A stretch of 40,502 nucleotides of DNA from Nanobdellota archaeon (lineage in GTDB: Archaea; Nanobdellota; Nanobdellia; SCGC-AAA011-G17; ARS1403), in NCBI GenBank assembly GCA_002688095.1, contig NZCA01000006.1:6912-47413 (forward strand), in the 5' to 3' direction. A model generated the notes under the pieces. The model did no database searches and had not been told where the DNA came from. It saw only the letters and a list, made by a program, of their open reading frames with translations. A program made the translations under genes and the position numbers. Below, piece after piece: positions 12,094 to 21,469 of the stretch. How positions within the stretch are numbered: the first letter of the stretch is position 1; each line of letters begins with the position of its first letter.

Positions 12094-14664
12094 ATGTATT
12101 ACAACCAAAAAAAAGAGGAAGTCCTAAAAAATCTTAACTCTTCTATACATGGATTAACACAAAAAGAAGCCTCGGAAAGATTACATAAATATGGTCTAAA
12201 CGAGTTAAAAAAAAAAGAAAATTTAACAGTTTTAAAATTATTTCTTAAACAATTCCTAGACCCTTTAATTATTATTCTAATCTTGGCAGCAGTAATCTCC
12301 TTTGTAATACAAGCTAAAATAGATGCTATCGCTATCTTGGCCATAGTTTTACTTAACTCTGCTTTGGGCTTTTCTCAAGAATACAAAGCAGAAAAGTCCA
12401 TTAAGTTATTAAAAAAACTCTCTTCTCAAACAGTTATAGTCCTAAGGGATTCTAAAAAAATAAAAATAGATTCACGCAAGCTTGTACCTGGAGATATAAT
12501 CTTCTTAGAATCCGGAGATAAAATTCCTGCAGATGCCAGACTCTTAGAAGTTAACAATCTCTTAGTAGATGAATCTACACTTACGGGAGAATCTTCTGCG
12601 GTTACAAAGGTAATCCATACAATTAACAAAACCAAACCTCAAACCCAAGATCAAACCAACATACTCTTCTCGGGTACTTTAATTACTCAAGGTAAAGCCA
12701 AAGCTGTTGTGACCGCCACCAACATGCAAACCGAATTAGGAAAAATAGCTCATTTAGTCCAATCTACCGAATCTACAAAAACACCCTTACAAAGAAAACT
12801 CAAGTATTTCAGCAAAGTCTTAGGCATCATTGTCTTATTCATTGCTTTTTTAGTTTTCATAGTGGGACTCCTAGAAAAATTCCCTCTTTATGATATGTTT
12901 TTACTTTCCTTAAGTTTAGCTATCTCAGCCATACCTGAAGGTTTACCCATTGTCATAACCCTAACTCTCGCTCTAAGTATCCAAACCATGTACAAAAAGC
13001 ATACTTTAGTTAGAAAACTTAAATCCATAGAAGCCCTAGGTTCAGTTACAACTATTTGTTCAGACAAGACCGGCACTTTAACTAAAAATGAAATGACTGT
13101 AACAGATTTATTCGTTAATAATCATCACATCAAAGTCACAGGCTCTGGTTATGAAACCACTGGCGATTTCTTGTTAAACAACAAAAAAATAGATTCTTCT
13201 TCTTTTAGATTATTACTTGAAATAGGTGCTTCCTGTAATAATGCAGCCTTACCCAATATTGGAGACCCGACCGAACTCTCTTTATTAGTATCTGCTATCA
13301 AAGCCAACATCAAACCCCTGAGAAAAATATCCGAAGTCCCTTTTGATTCTATTGAAAAATATATGACCACTACCCACAGAATCAAAAATCAAAATATAAC
13401 TTATCTTAAAGGCGCTCCTGAAAAAATCTTAGATCTATGTGATTCAATAAAAATTAATAACATAATCCAAAGACTTTCTCCCAAAGATAAAAAAACCATA
13501 CTGGAAAAAAATTCTGAAATGGCCTCCAATGCCCTAAGGGTTCTAGCTATGGCTTACAAACAAAATAACAAAACTATTTTTGTTGGCTTACAAGCCATGA
13601 TAGATCCTCCTAGAAGAGAAATCAAGAAAGCCATCTCTTTATGTAAAAAAGCCGGAATAAAAATCTACATGATAACCGGAGATAATGTCGGAACCGCCAT
13701 TGCCATAGGTAAACAAATTAGTTTTAATTCAGATAAGGCTTTAGAAGGTTCGGATTTAGATGAAATTTCGGATTCTGAACTCCAAGAAGTTTTAAAAACA
13801 ACTCATATTTTCGCTAGAGTCAGCCCCCAACATAAATCCCGTATTCTCAAAATCTTACAAAAAAATAAAGAAGTAGTTGCCATGACTGGTGATGGAGTTA
13901 ATGATGCCCCTGCTCTCAAAAAAGCTGACATAGGAATTTCTATGAACATTAAAGGTACAGATATTGCCCGAGACTCTTCTGATATAATCCTCTTAGATGA
14001 CAACTTTAACTCCATTGTCCAAGCTGTAAGACAAGGCAGAATAATTTACGATAACATTAAAAAATTCATCAAATATCTCTTATCTGTTAATTTTAGTGAG
14101 ATCTTTGTTGTTCTAGCCGCCCTCTTCACAAAACTCCCTATCCCATTCCTCCCCCTGCAAATTCTCTGGATGAACTTGGTAACAGATTCTCTTCCTGCTT
14201 TAGCTTTAAGTAAAGAAGAAGGGGATAAGAAAATTATGGATCGCCCTCCTAGAAACCATAGAAAAAGTATCCTGACAGGAATGAAAAACTATATTATAGG
14301 CGGGGGCATTTTATCCTTTATAGCCACCCTGAGCTTATTTTTATTAGAATATCTAAACTCTGGAAACTTAATCAAAGCTCGAACAATCGCCATAACCACC
14401 TCCATCATGTTCCAAATGTTCTTTGTCTTCTCTTGTAAATCCAATCGCTCCCTTAAAGAAACCTCCTTATTAAATAACAAGTATCTAACTGGAGCCGTTA
14501 TCCTCACTATTTTACTTCAAATTATCGCTATTTACACCCCTTTAAGCCAAGTCTTTAAATTCGCCCCCTTGACTTTAAATAATTGGATAACCATTATCTT
14601 AGTCAGCTCAATAGGATTTATAGCTTTTGAAACAAAAAAACTAATAAAAAAAAAGGACAGTTAA
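12094..14664 (+). CDS. P2-type cation ATPase, probably Ca2+ exporter
   Basis: The 856-residue pump has every P-type signature. The actuator TGES is at 164-167, and PEGLP in membrane helix 4 is at 281-285. The phosphorylated Asp is Asp324 in CSDKTGTLT, and the hinge is TGDGVNDAP around 599-606. The N-terminal cation-ATPase domain (LHKYGLNELKKKE) and about ten membrane helices are present. NLVTDSLPA in helix 6 (Asn694, Asp698) and PEG in helix 4 match Ca2+-site residues of the P2A (SERCA/PMR1-like) class. The helix-5 region NFSEIFVV also fits. It probably exports Ca2+ or Mn2+ from the cytoplasm. The start is preceded by tandem hairpins and lacks a clear ribosome-binding site. Confidence 0.93.
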   Translation: MYYNQKKEEVLKNLNSSIHGLTQKEASERLHKYGLNELKKKENLTVLKLFLKQFLDPLIIILILAAVISFVIQAKIDAIAILAIVLLNSALGFSQEYKAEKSIKLLKKLSSQTVIVLRDSKKIKIDSRKLVPGDIIFLESGDKIPADARLLEVNNLLVDESTLTGESSAVTKVIHTINKTKPQTQDQTNILFSGTLITQGKAKAVVTATNMQTELGKIAHLVQSTESTKTPLQRKLKYFSKVLGIIVLFIAFLVFIVGLLEKFPLYDMFLLSLSLAISAIPEGLPIVITLTLALSIQTMYKKHTLVRKLKSIEALGSVTTICSDKTGTLTKNEMTVTDLFVNNHHIKVTGSGYETTGDFLLNNKKIDSSSFRLLLEIGASCNNAALPNIGDPTELSLLVSAIKANIKPLRKISEVPFDSIEKYMTTTHRIKNQNITYLKGAPEKILDLCDSIKINNIIQRLSPKDKKTILEKNSEMASNALRVLAMAYKQNNKTIFVGLQAMIDPPRREIKKAISLCKKAGIKIYMITGDNVGTAIAIGKQISFNSDKALEGSDLDEISDSELQEVLKTTHIFARVSPQHKSRILKILQKNKEVVAMTGDGVNDAPALKKADIGISMNIKGTDIARDSSDIILLDDNFNSIVQAVRQGRIIYDNIKKFIKYLLSVNFSEIFVVLAALFTKLPIPFLPLQILWMNLVTDSLPALALSKEEGDKKIMDRPPRNHRKSILTGMKNYIIGGGILSFIATLSLFLLEYLNSGNLIKARTIAITTSIMFQMFFVFSCKSNRSLKETSLLNNKYLTGAVILTILLQIIAIYTPLSQVFKFAPLTLNNWITIILVSSIGFIAFETKKLIKKKDS

Positions 14665-14757
14665 ATATAATACAAAAAGAGATAAAACAGAATCTAATTT
14701 TATGGGTAATATCATAAACATAAGTAAAATTCTAACAGAAGGAAAATTAAAATAAAT

Positions 14758-15351
14758 TTAATCTTCTTCGGTTCCAAAATCTTCAGGTTTAACTTTTAAT
14801 TCACCTAATTTTCTCAACTTCAAATACTCTCTAGCTAAAATGTAAAAGATAAGTCCTAAACTTTTCTTCCCTTTGTTATTACAAGGAATCACCAAATCTA
14901 AATCATTCGCAGTATTATTTGTATCACATAGGGCCACTACTGGAATCCCCATCTTCAAAGCATCTTCAATAATATTTTTATCTGGCCAAGGATCCACTAC
15001 AAACAATAATTTAACTTCCATAAAACCTTCTAATTCTGGATTTAACAACACACCAGGTGGATATCTCCCTATAAATGCCCTAATCCCTGTAAGATCTGCA
15101 AACATCTTAATAGCTTTCCAACTATTTTCTCTTCTCCCCACTATCAAGATTTCTTCAGGTTCATATTGAGCTAAAAATTTAGTCAAAATATCAATTCTCT
15201 TATTGATTTCCTGAATATTCAAGATACTCAAACCATCGCCCCGTACTTTATAGATAAAAGGCTCCATATACTTTGTTTTATATTTAGTCCCAATATGTAG
15301 ACCCGCTTTCAGATAGGTCTCCAAAGGTACTAAAAATTCTTCCTCAGCCAT
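14758..15351 (-). CDS. rps2: Ribosomal protein S2
   Basis: The 197-residue protein is the archaeal S2/SA type: [32 protein letters not shown] split over the start, the [23 protein letters not shown] and [14 protein letters not shown] segments, and VALCDTNN. It has its own TATA box (ATTTATAA, plus 15373-15380) 26 bp before the ATG. It lies in the inverted half of the L18e-to-S2 cluster. The 93 bp after it, up to the convergent ATPase gene, hold nothing I can support. Confidence 0.97.
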   Translation of the reverse strand: MAEEEFLVPLETYLKAGLHIGTKYKTKYMEPFIYKVRGDGLSILNIQEINKRIDILTKFLAQYEPEEILIVGRRENSWKAIKMFADLTGIRAFIGRYPPGVLLNPELEGFMEVKLLFVVDPWPDKNIIEDALKMGIPVVALCDTNNTANDLDLVIPCNNKGKKSLGLIFYILAREYLKLRKLGELKVKPEDFGTEED

Positions 15352-15390
15352 CTTTTATCTTCTAAATTTACGATTTATAAAGATTACTAA

Positions 15391-16059
15391 TCAGAAATTC
15401 TTTAAGAAGTCCCTTATAAAATTCTCTGCATCTTTCTTCAGCCCTAGACCCAAACCAATACCCAATGCTAGAGATACACCCACCGCCAATGCTCCAATCA
15501 CAATCAGGAATAAATCTTCAATCAAATCTACTTGAATACCAATTTGTTTAAAGGCACTAATCACAATTACAAACAAAATAACCCATTTTATTATCTTACT
15601 CAATAGTTTCACACCTTTAACATCACTATTTTCATTAATTTTCAACTCAACATAATGTGCAATCACTAGTCCAAATAATATAATAACAATACCCAATATT
15701 AAATTTGGTAACCACAACACTAGAGAATTTAAAACACCACTTAAAGCACCCAAATCAATCTTGTCAACAGCCGCCCCTAAAAAGATAATAAAAATATACC
15801 ACTTTAACACCTCTCCAAATATAGAAGAGACATGCATCTTCCCAATTGCTCTACTCAACTCACTCTTCTCTACATACCTATCTAACCCAGCTTTCTTCAA
15901 AACCGCTTTCAAAATACTTCCTAAAACCAAGCCAGTTAAATAACCCACAACCAATAATAAAATTACAGCAACTAGGTCTGGAAAAAACTTGATAAATCCG
16001 ATTCGCAAAGCATCTAATGGATCTCTTATTGCCACCACAGTTTCTAATACACTTGCCAA
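15391..16059 (-). CDS. TM-helix-repeat (CmpX/MscS-like) membrane protein
   Basis: The 222-residue protein carries two or more copies of the conserved TM-helix unit found in CmpX-like and MscS-related proteins: a long hydrophobic helix with LP/PNL before it, followed by LKKAGLDRYVEKSELS and a small amphipathic part. Five hydrophobic segments are seen, and a Gly/Ala/Leu-rich last one (GALAVGVSLALGIGLGLG) may line a pore. No MscS beta domain is present. It may sense membrane tension or stress, which is inference. A TATA box near 16081-16090 supports a leaderless start. It has been inserted between enolase and S2 relative to the usual archaeal order. Confidence 0.8.
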   Translation of the reverse strand: MASVLETVVAIRDPLDALRIGFIKFFPDLVAVILLLVVGYLTGLVLGSILKAVLKKAGLDRYVEKSELSRAIGKMHVSSIFGEVLKWYIFIIFLGAAVDKIDLGALSGVLNSLVLWLPNLILGIVIILFGLVIAHYVELKINENSDVKGVKLLSKIIKWVILFVIVISAFKQIGIQVDLIEDLFLIVIGALAVGVSLALGIGLGLGLKKDAENFIRDFLKNF

Positions 16060-16105
16060 TCATATCACCTATCTCTTATATATTTTATATAATTTATATA
16101 GTTTT

Positions 16106-17308
16106 CTACAAATTTTCTTTGATTCTTATTAACTCATTTAATCGATTTATCCTTTCCCCACCCATTAATCCTGTTTTTATTAGGGGCAATCCCCATCCTA
16201 CAGCCAAATGTGCAATTATGGGATCATTAGTCGCTCCACTTCTATGCGAGATTACAGGCATAATTTTATTTTTTAAAGCAAAATCCACTGCTTCCTTAGT
16301 TTTAATCAAACTTCCAATCTGATTTGGTTTTATAATAACCGCACTTATTTTCCTAACTGCATTTTTCAATCTTTCAATATCTGTAACTATTAAATCATCT
16401 CCACAAATTACCCCCAAACCCTTATTTAATTCTCTAAATCCTTCAAAATCCTCTTCTTCCAAAGGATCTTCCACATAAGTTAAATTATAATTCCTTATTA
16501 ATTTTCGAATATATTCAATCTGCTCTTCTTTAGACAAATTCTTTTTAGTTTCTCCTTTTGAAAATTTCTTATATTCATATCTTCTCCCATTCCAAAGACC
16601 ATTCGCAGCAATATCTAATCCCAAACCAATTTCAATTCTATTTTTCTTTCCAATTTTATCACAAATCTTTTTTAACAAAGTTAAAATCTCTAGATTTAAT
16701 AAATCCGGAACTAAAGCTCCTTCAATATTCCTTCCTCCTTTAAAATCCTTATCCCTCTTCTTCAAATCTTCCTTGACTTTCTCATAAATTTCCACACTTA
16801 CTCTAATCGCCTTAGAAACATCTTTTGTTTTTGGAATAATCAAAAATTCTTGGAAATCGCTTCCATTATTGGCTGAATGTTTTCCTCCTCCAATAATATT
16901 TGCTAATATTCCCGGAATCTTTTTGGCTTTAGGATTTAAAAATTTCCACACTTCCCCTTTAGAAACAGCTTTCAAAATTGCATACTCTGTAGCAATTATT
17001 ATATTCCCCCCAATATTCTTCAAATCTTCAGTCACATCAAATATCCCAAATACTTTCTCCACTTCTTCTAAATCATCAAAATCACTTATGTCTAAATTCA
17101 CTATTTGTTTAGAAATATTTTTATTGAATTTATTCACAATAAAATCCACTCCTTCCTTAGGATAAGCCTTTACTTCAAATCCTCCCGTACTAGTCCCCGC
17201 ATCGCAACTCCCTTTAGCTACCGCTTTCTCACTTCTAATCTCGACTTCAATAGCTTCTTCACCTTTAGAATTATAGATTTTCCTAGCTTTAGCCCCTTTT
17301 ATTTTCAT
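16106..17308 (-). CDS. eno: Enolase, divergent
   Basis: The 400-residue protein converts 2-phosphoglycerate to phosphoenolpyruvate. Metal ligands are in place: Asp232 (GLDIAAN), Glu280 (VEDPLEE) and Asp305 (GDDLIV). Also kept are Lys327 (IKPNQIGS), Arg356-Ser357 (SHRSGAT), Lys378 (IKTG), Glu154 (FQEF) and a Glu at 196 for the acid side. The mobile serine loop, normally PSGASTG, reads SCDAGTSTGG, and the usual DEGGFAP is replaced by EGALVPD, so the enzyme is distant from standard enolases. The length is slightly short (usual about 420-430). It has its own TATA box (ATTTATAA, 17331-17338) right after the rpoK stop. The order RpoK-enolase-S2 is conserved in archaea, which supports the call. Confidence 0.88.
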   Translation of the reverse strand: MKIKGAKARKIYNSKGEEAIEVEIRSEKAVAKGSCDAGTSTGGFEVKAYPKEGVDFIVNKFNKNISKQIVNLDISDFDDLEEVEKVFGIFDVTEDLKNIGGNIIIATEYAILKAVSKGEVWKFLNPKAKKIPGILANIIGGGKHSANNGSDFQEFLIIPKTKDVSKAIRVSVEIYEKVKEDLKKRDKDFKGGRNIEGALVPDLLNLEILTLLKKICDKIGKKNRIEIGLGLDIAANGLWNGRRYEYKKFSKGETKKNLSKEEQIEYIRKLIRNYNLTYVEDPLEEEDFEGFRELNKGLGVICGDDLIVTDIERLKNAVRKISAVIIKPNQIGSLIKTKEAVDFALKNKIMPVISHRSGATNDPIIAHLAVGWGLPLIKTGLMGGERINRLNELIRIKENL

Positions 17309-17340
17309 ATAAACCTAAAAATTAAAAGAAATTTATAAAA

Positions 17341-17541
17341 CTAACCCCTTTCCGGTAAGGGTCTCTTAATAGTTATGGGCAAAATATCTTTCTTAAATTC
17401 CATTTTAGCTATCTCTACCGGATTATAATTTATCTTTTCTAAAGATTTCTTACCCAATTTAATTAAAAATGGAGCCCCCATTCCAATTTGTAAAGCTCTC
17501 GCCCCAATTATCCTCGCTTTTTCATATTTTGTAAACTTCAT
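17341..17541 (-). CDS. rpoK: RNA polymerase subunit K (Rpb6)
   Basis: A 66-residue protein with the near-invariant Rpb6 core TKYEKARIIGARALQIGMGAP, IEIAK-like VEIAKMEF and ILPITIKRPLPERG. It assists polymerase assembly by clamping the largest subunit. Its ATG overlaps the Rrp42 stop (ATGA), so it is the last gene of the exosome operon here, where L37Ae often stands in other archaea. Confidence 0.96.
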   Translation of the reverse strand: MKFTKYEKARIIGARALQIGMGAPFLIKLGKKSLEKINYNPVEIAKMEFKKDILPITIKRPLPERG

Positions 17542-18308
17542 TTCAACTCTTTCCTTAAAATTTTACCATTTTTAAGGCTTGCTTTTACCATTTCTTTAAT
17601 GTCTTCCGCAGTTAAAGTCCCTTCTCCACCCTTTTGCATAGCACAAACTTCTCCTTTTTCAGTAGTTGCTATTGTTAACCTTGCATCTAGATGTTTATAT
17701 TCATCTGCACTTACATCACTCAAGATTTTATCTTTAATTTTGATAGATGTACATTCCACAGGTAATTCTACTAAAGGCAAACTTCCTTTTTTCTTTTTAT
17801 AATCTACTTTTTCTCCATCAAAACTTGGCATTTTAGCATTTTTCAAAGCAGCTAAGGCTGCTAAAGTAGCCGCATCTTGCAAATTACCAGCATCATTTAT
17901 AGTATAGATATCAATAAGCACCATCCACACTTTCTCACCTTTCTCTACGCATAATTTCTTTAAATCCAAAGCATCAGATTCTCTAATAGCCCTATCTACC
18001 ACCCTAGCTAATTCAATACTTTCTTCACTCGGAGGACCACTTTCAAAATTTGGACTAGACAAGGGCAACATTTCTGCACTCACAATTATAGTTCCTTCAT
18101 CAAGATTGTCTGGATAAGGAGTTCCTATTTCCATCTTAACCCCCACAATAACTTCAGTATCCCCTAATTTAACTCTTGCACTTCCTTCCGCATTCTTGCT
18201 CACATTGTTTTCTATTTGCACTTTTCTTATTTCATCTAATTTCCTTCCATCTTCTCTTTTCCCTTTACTTAGGGAATTAACCAAATATTCTTTAGAAACG
18301 TTATTCAT
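17538..18308 (-). CDS. rrp42: Exosome subunit Rrp42
   Basis: The 256-residue RNase PH-fold protein is the non-catalytic partner in the hexameric exosome ring. It shows the KREDGRKLDEIRKVQIE start, GSARVKLGDTEVIVGVK, the ELARVVDRAIRESDALDL segment and the TINDAGNLQDAATLAALAAL motif typical of Rrp42. It overlaps Rrp41 by 8 bases and RpoK by 4. Confidence 0.96.
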   Translation of the reverse strand: MNNVSKEYLVNSLSKGKREDGRKLDEIRKVQIENNVSKNAEGSARVKLGDTEVIVGVKMEIGTPYPDNLDEGTIIVSAEMLPLSSPNFESGPPSEESIELARVVDRAIRESDALDLKKLCVEKGEKVWMVLIDIYTINDAGNLQDAATLAALAALKNAKMPSFDGEKVDYKKKKGSLPLVELPVECTSIKIKDKILSDVSADEYKHLDARLTIATTEKGEVCAMQKGGEGTLTAEDIKEMVKASLKNGKILRKELK

Positions 18309-18999
18309 TTTGATATTTCTCCTTTAGAGCTTTCTTTTGAATTTCTAAAATCTCTTGACAAGACTTTTTAGCCAATTCCAAGGCTTTATCTATTTCCTCT
18401 GGCTTTATCTCTCCATCCAATTGTAACAAACTCACTTCAGCTTTTCTAGGCAACATTGCCACAGGCATATCTGTACTTCCCTCTTCATAATCTTCTTCAA
18501 ATTTATCCAAATCCACTAAAACCTTCCCTCCAACTCGTCCTATTGAAATAGCACAGATCAAATCTTTCATTGGAATTCCTGCATCTGCTAAAGCCATACT
18601 AGCCGCACAAATACCCGCACATCTAGTTCCCGCATCTGCTTGTTGGATTTCTACAAAAACATCTACAACTGCATTTGGAAATTCATCCAAATTTACAGCT
18701 GGCAATAAAGCATTCCTAGTAACTAAAGAAATTTCCCTACTCCTTCTACTCGGTCCAGGTCTAATTCTTTCATCTACACTAAAACTCATCATATTATAAT
18801 TACATCTCAAAATACCTTTCTGGGGATTTTGCATAAATTTAGGATGTAAATCTCTAGGTCCTCTAACTGCAGCTATGGCAATAGTATCTCCAATTTTAAA
18901 CATCGCACTTCCATCTGCCGATTTAACAACCCCCACTTTAGCTTCCATTTTACGCATTTCTTCAAATTTTCTTCCATCATTTCTTTTACTATAAACCAT
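18301..18999 (-). CDS. rrp41: Exosome subunit Rrp41 (catalytic)
   Basis: The 232-residue phosphorolytic subunit has the RNDGRKFEEMR start, DGSAMFKIGDT, the substrate-binding RPGPSRRSREISLVTR, and the active-site region EDYEEGSTDMPVAM with its acidic residues. I place the start at the ATG at 18999: a GGGGGG ribosome-binding site precedes it, and the upstream nine codons overlap Rrp4. It degrades RNA 3'-to-5' with phosphate together with Rrp42. Confidence 0.96.
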   Translation of the reverse strand: MVYSKRNDGRKFEEMRKMEAKVGVVKSADGSAMFKIGDTIAIAAVRGPRDLHPKFMQNPQKGILRCNYNMMSFSVDERIRPGPSRRSREISLVTRNALLPAVNLDEFPNAVVDVFVEIQQADAGTRCAGICAASMALADAGIPMKDLICAISIGRVGGKVLVDLDKFEEDYEEGSTDMPVAMLPRKAEVSLLQLDGEIKPEEIDKALELAKKSCQEILEIQKKALKEKYQNE

Positions 19000-19000
19000 C

Positions 19001-19690
19001 TTACTTACCCCCCAGCAATTTCTCAATCTCCTCTGTCAATCCACTCAAGTGAGATTTTCTTTCAATTAATTTAATAGCTTCAATAGCTTTATTCACATTC
19101 TCGCCTTCTATCCAAACTTTTCCATTCTGACCCACAAAAATCTTACAGTCTGTTAGTCTTTTCAATAAAGAAATCATACTTCCTTGTTTACCAATCACCC
19201 TTGGTACTTTACTCGAAGCAATGTCCACTATTTTTCCATTAGCCTTATTTAATTTCATTAATCCAGGCCCTTTCATAGTTAGGTCTACCAAATTACTTTT
19301 ACTTACACTAGAAATCTTAGCAATCATATAATCGCCAAAATCATAATACTGACTTAAGTCCGCATTTCTATCAATAAAATCCCGACTTGCATCTCTCAAA
19401 GGTAATTGAGCATTATTACTAAATCCAAAATCTATGGCCCATCCATTAAAACCAATATTTACCACTTGACCAATAACATTATCCCCTACTTTAGGATTAT
19501 AAGCCCCAGACAAAGGAATTAATTTTACTAATCTATTATCTATATTCACTAACCCAATTTTATTAGCGACTAATTTATCTCCATCTCTCATCACACCTAC
19601 GGCAGGTAAAAAATCCATGCCTTCAGCAATAACTTCTCCAGGTACTACTAATTTTTTATTTTCTATTAATATATTTCCCATTTTATTCAT
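19001..19690 (-). CDS. rrp4: Exosome RNA-binding subunit Rrp4
   Basis: The 229-residue cap protein has three parts. The N-terminal domain contains LVVPGEVIAEG and is followed by an S1 domain (about residues 65-140, VGDNVIGQVVNIGFNGWAID). A KH domain follows (about 145-210, VPRVIGKQGSMISLLKRLTDCKI). It recruits RNA to the Rrp41/42 ring, and the same surface binds archaeal DnaG. Two starts are possible, 19690 or 19681, as GGAG is 4 or 13 bases upstream; it overlaps SBDS in the first case. Confidence 0.95.
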   Translation of the reverse strand: MNKMGNILIENKKLVVPGEVIAEGMDFLPAVGVMRDGDKLVANKIGLVNIDNRLVKLIPLSGAYNPKVGDNVIGQVVNIGFNGWAIDFGFSNNAQLPLRDASRDFIDRNADLSQYYDFGDYMIAKISSVSKSNLVDLTMKGPGLMKLNKANGKIVDIASSKVPRVIGKQGSMISLLKRLTDCKIFVGQNGKVWIEGENVNKAIEAIKLIERKSHLSGLTEEIEKLLGGK

Positions 19691-20381
19691 TCATCTCCTT
19701 AGTTTCTATATCTCCATGGGTTAACTTATTTAATTGATCAAAGAATTCCTCGGTCATTCCTGGAGGAATTTCCATGATTACATTCAAACTACCGTCATTA
19801 CCCCAATCTTCATTTATTATTTTTCCATATCTTTTAATAACGCTAAAAGAGCTTCCTGCAAATTGTGCAGGCACCTTAATTTGAAATTTTTTAACCTCAA
19901 ATTTAATAGGTAAAATTTCACTTAACTTGCTTATAACGTCTTGAATTTGATCTTCCGCACTCTTAAATTCATCAATATTCACTCTTGCCTCTTCAATCGC
20001 ATTTTCAATTCTTACTAATGGATGAGGCAATCCAGTTTTACTATCCACTGCATTTAATCTTATTAATTCAATCACTCTCTTTTTCTTTTCTTCTCTTAAT
20101 TTATTTCTGTAATCTTTAGTTAATTGTATTACCCCCTCTTTAACAATAATCTCAGCCACTTTCAAGGTATCTTGGGTATCAAAAAACTTCTCCATCTCAT
20201 GTTCACTCGCATGTAATCCTTTTTTGGCATCTTTATAGATAGATTCTGCAGCCAAAACTTCTTTAATATCTTCTAGTTTCCCATTCTTAAATTCAATAGC
20301 ACTCTCACAGTTTACTAGAACTTCAAAATTTTCTTCTCCTTTCTTCAGTCTAGCAATTACTGCTTCATCTAAATTAGTCAT
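19683..20381 (-). CDS. SBDS/Sdo1 ribosome maturation protein
   Basis: The 232-residue protein shows the three SBDS domains: an N-terminal FYSH domain (TNLDEAVIARLKKGEENFEVLV and SIYKDAKKGLHASEHEMEKFF), a helical middle (RNKLREEKKKRVIELIRLNAVDSKTGLPHP), and a ferredoxin-like C-terminus. In archaea and eukaryotes it helps release the anti-association factor from new large subunits. The ATG overlaps the PsmA stop by 4 bases. Confidence 0.96.
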   Translation of the reverse strand: MTNLDEAVIARLKKGEENFEVLVNCESAIEFKNGKLEDIKEVLAAESIYKDAKKGLHASEHEMEKFFDTQDTLKVAEIIVKEGVIQLTKDYRNKLREEKKKRVIELIRLNAVDSKTGLPHPLVRIENAIEEARVNIDEFKSAEDQIQDVISKLSEILPIKFEVKKFQIKVPAQFAGSSFSVIKRYGKIINEDWGNDGSLNVIMEIPPGMTEEFFDQLNKLTHGDIETKEMNE

Positions 20382-21103
20382 TTTATTATTTTCTTCAATT
20401 CGTTCAATTCAATTTTTCTATATTTTTTATCATCCACACCCACAAAAGCCGCACTTATTCTATTGATATCAAAGTCTTTGCCCAAAACTTTTCTTAAAGC
20501 CCTCATTGCTAAAGAAATTCCTTCATTAAAGCTCATCCCATCTTTGTATTCCTTATCTAGAATATTGCTCACTTCTACTTCTCCTTCTCCAATAGCTACT
20601 GCTTTATATTGAAAAAATATTCCACTCGGTTCTGTTGCAAATAATTTACTCTCACCATCTTCATCCACCCCTCCAAATAAAATACTTACTCCAAACGGCC
20701 TAGCACCCCCTACTTGAGTAAACCATTGCTTCATATCACAAATACCTCTAACCAATTCTAAAACATCAATAGGCTCATCATAAGTCACCCTATGTTGCTG
20801 TGCCCTTATCCTTGCTTTTTCAATTAAAATCCTTCCATCACTCACAAATCCAGAAATTGTTGCTCCTAAATGTCCATCAATTTGAAATAATTTCTCTACT
20901 GATTCTCCCACAATCAGTCTATTAGCAAACCTCTTATCAGTTAACAACAAGACCCCTTCTTTACAGACCATTCCAATAGCTGTGCTTCCTTGTCTTATGG
21001 TTTTTTTAGCATATTCTACTTGTAATAATCTTCCATCCGGACTAAACATTGTACTTGTTCGATCATAACCCATCATTTGATGATTAACAGTTTCTTGTTC
21101 CAT
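20378..21103 (-). CDS. psmA: 20S proteasome alpha subunit
   Basis: The 241-residue protein has the alpha-type N-terminal gate helix and YDRTSTMFSPDGRLLQVEYA signature, KEGVLLLTDKR, and the RIRAQQHRVTYDEPIDV region. As an alpha subunit it lacks a catalytic Thr. Beta subunits are not in this window. A clear GGAGG lies 7 bases before the ATG, and the gene is second in the Pop5-PsmA-SBDS-exosome operon. Confidence 0.97.
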   Translation of the reverse strand: MEQETVNHQMMGYDRTSTMFSPDGRLLQVEYAKKTIRQGSTAIGMVCKEGVLLLTDKRFANRLIVGESVEKLFQIDGHLGATISGFVSDGRILIEKARIRAQQHRVTYDEPIDVLELVRGICDMKQWFTQVGGARPFGVSILFGGVDEDGESKLFATEPSGIFFQYKAVAIGEGEVEVSNILDKEYKDGMSFNEGISLAMRALRKVLGKDFDINRISAAFVGVDDKKYRKIELNELKKIIK

Positions 21104-21119
21104 TTTTTATTTCCTCCTT

Positions 21120-21443
21120 TTATTTGACTTTATTTAAAATCCCGCTTACCTTCACATTCTTAAACAAAACTCTTTGATTATTAATCTTTTTTATTAACAT
21201 TAAACTCGTTTTAGTTATATCCACATATTTACTATTAACCCTAACCACTCCTTTATTTCCCTCTACCAATTTATCTATAACCCTCACACCGGCTTCTCCA
21301 TAGCTTAATTCTCCCATAAATCTCTTACAAGAATTGTTAACACTATTGATTATATCTTTTTTAGCTATTTTACCTTCAGAACTTAAATTAAAGGCAATAT
21401 AACGTTTTTTTTCCTTTAAACTTGGCAATAATTTCACTTTCAT
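21120..21443 (-). CDS. rnp2: RNase P protein component 2 (Pop5)
   Basis: The 107-residue protein begins MKVKLLPSLKEKKRYIAFNL, the Pop5 signature, with an alternating alpha/beta layout and the terminal strand RVLFKNVKVSGILNK. It pairs with Rpp30 in archaeal RNase P, which matures tRNA 5' ends. Rpp30 is 3.8 kb upstream on the same strand rather than adjacent. A TATA box (CTTTATAAA, 21502-21510) predicts a 37-nt leader holding a perfect hairpin. Confidence 0.92.
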   Translation of the reverse strand: MKVKLLPSLKEKKRYIAFNLSSEGKIAKKDIINSVNNSCKRFMGELSYGEAGVRVIDKLVEGNKGVVRVNSKYVDITKTSLMLIKKINNQRVLFKNVKVSGILNKVK

Positions 21444-21449
21444 TATAGC

Positions 21450-21469
21450 GAGAAAACATCCGTTTTCTT
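21450..21469 (-). promoter_or_regulatory. Leader hairpin of the Pop5-exosome operon
   Basis: AGAAAAC (21451-21457) and GTTTTCT (21462-21468) form a perfect 7-bp stem with a 4-nt loop (one more G-T outside). It lies between the inferred transcription start (about 21480) and the rnp2 ATG at 21443. This operon has one of the few leaders in the window, so a control role is plausible. Confidence 0.4.
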
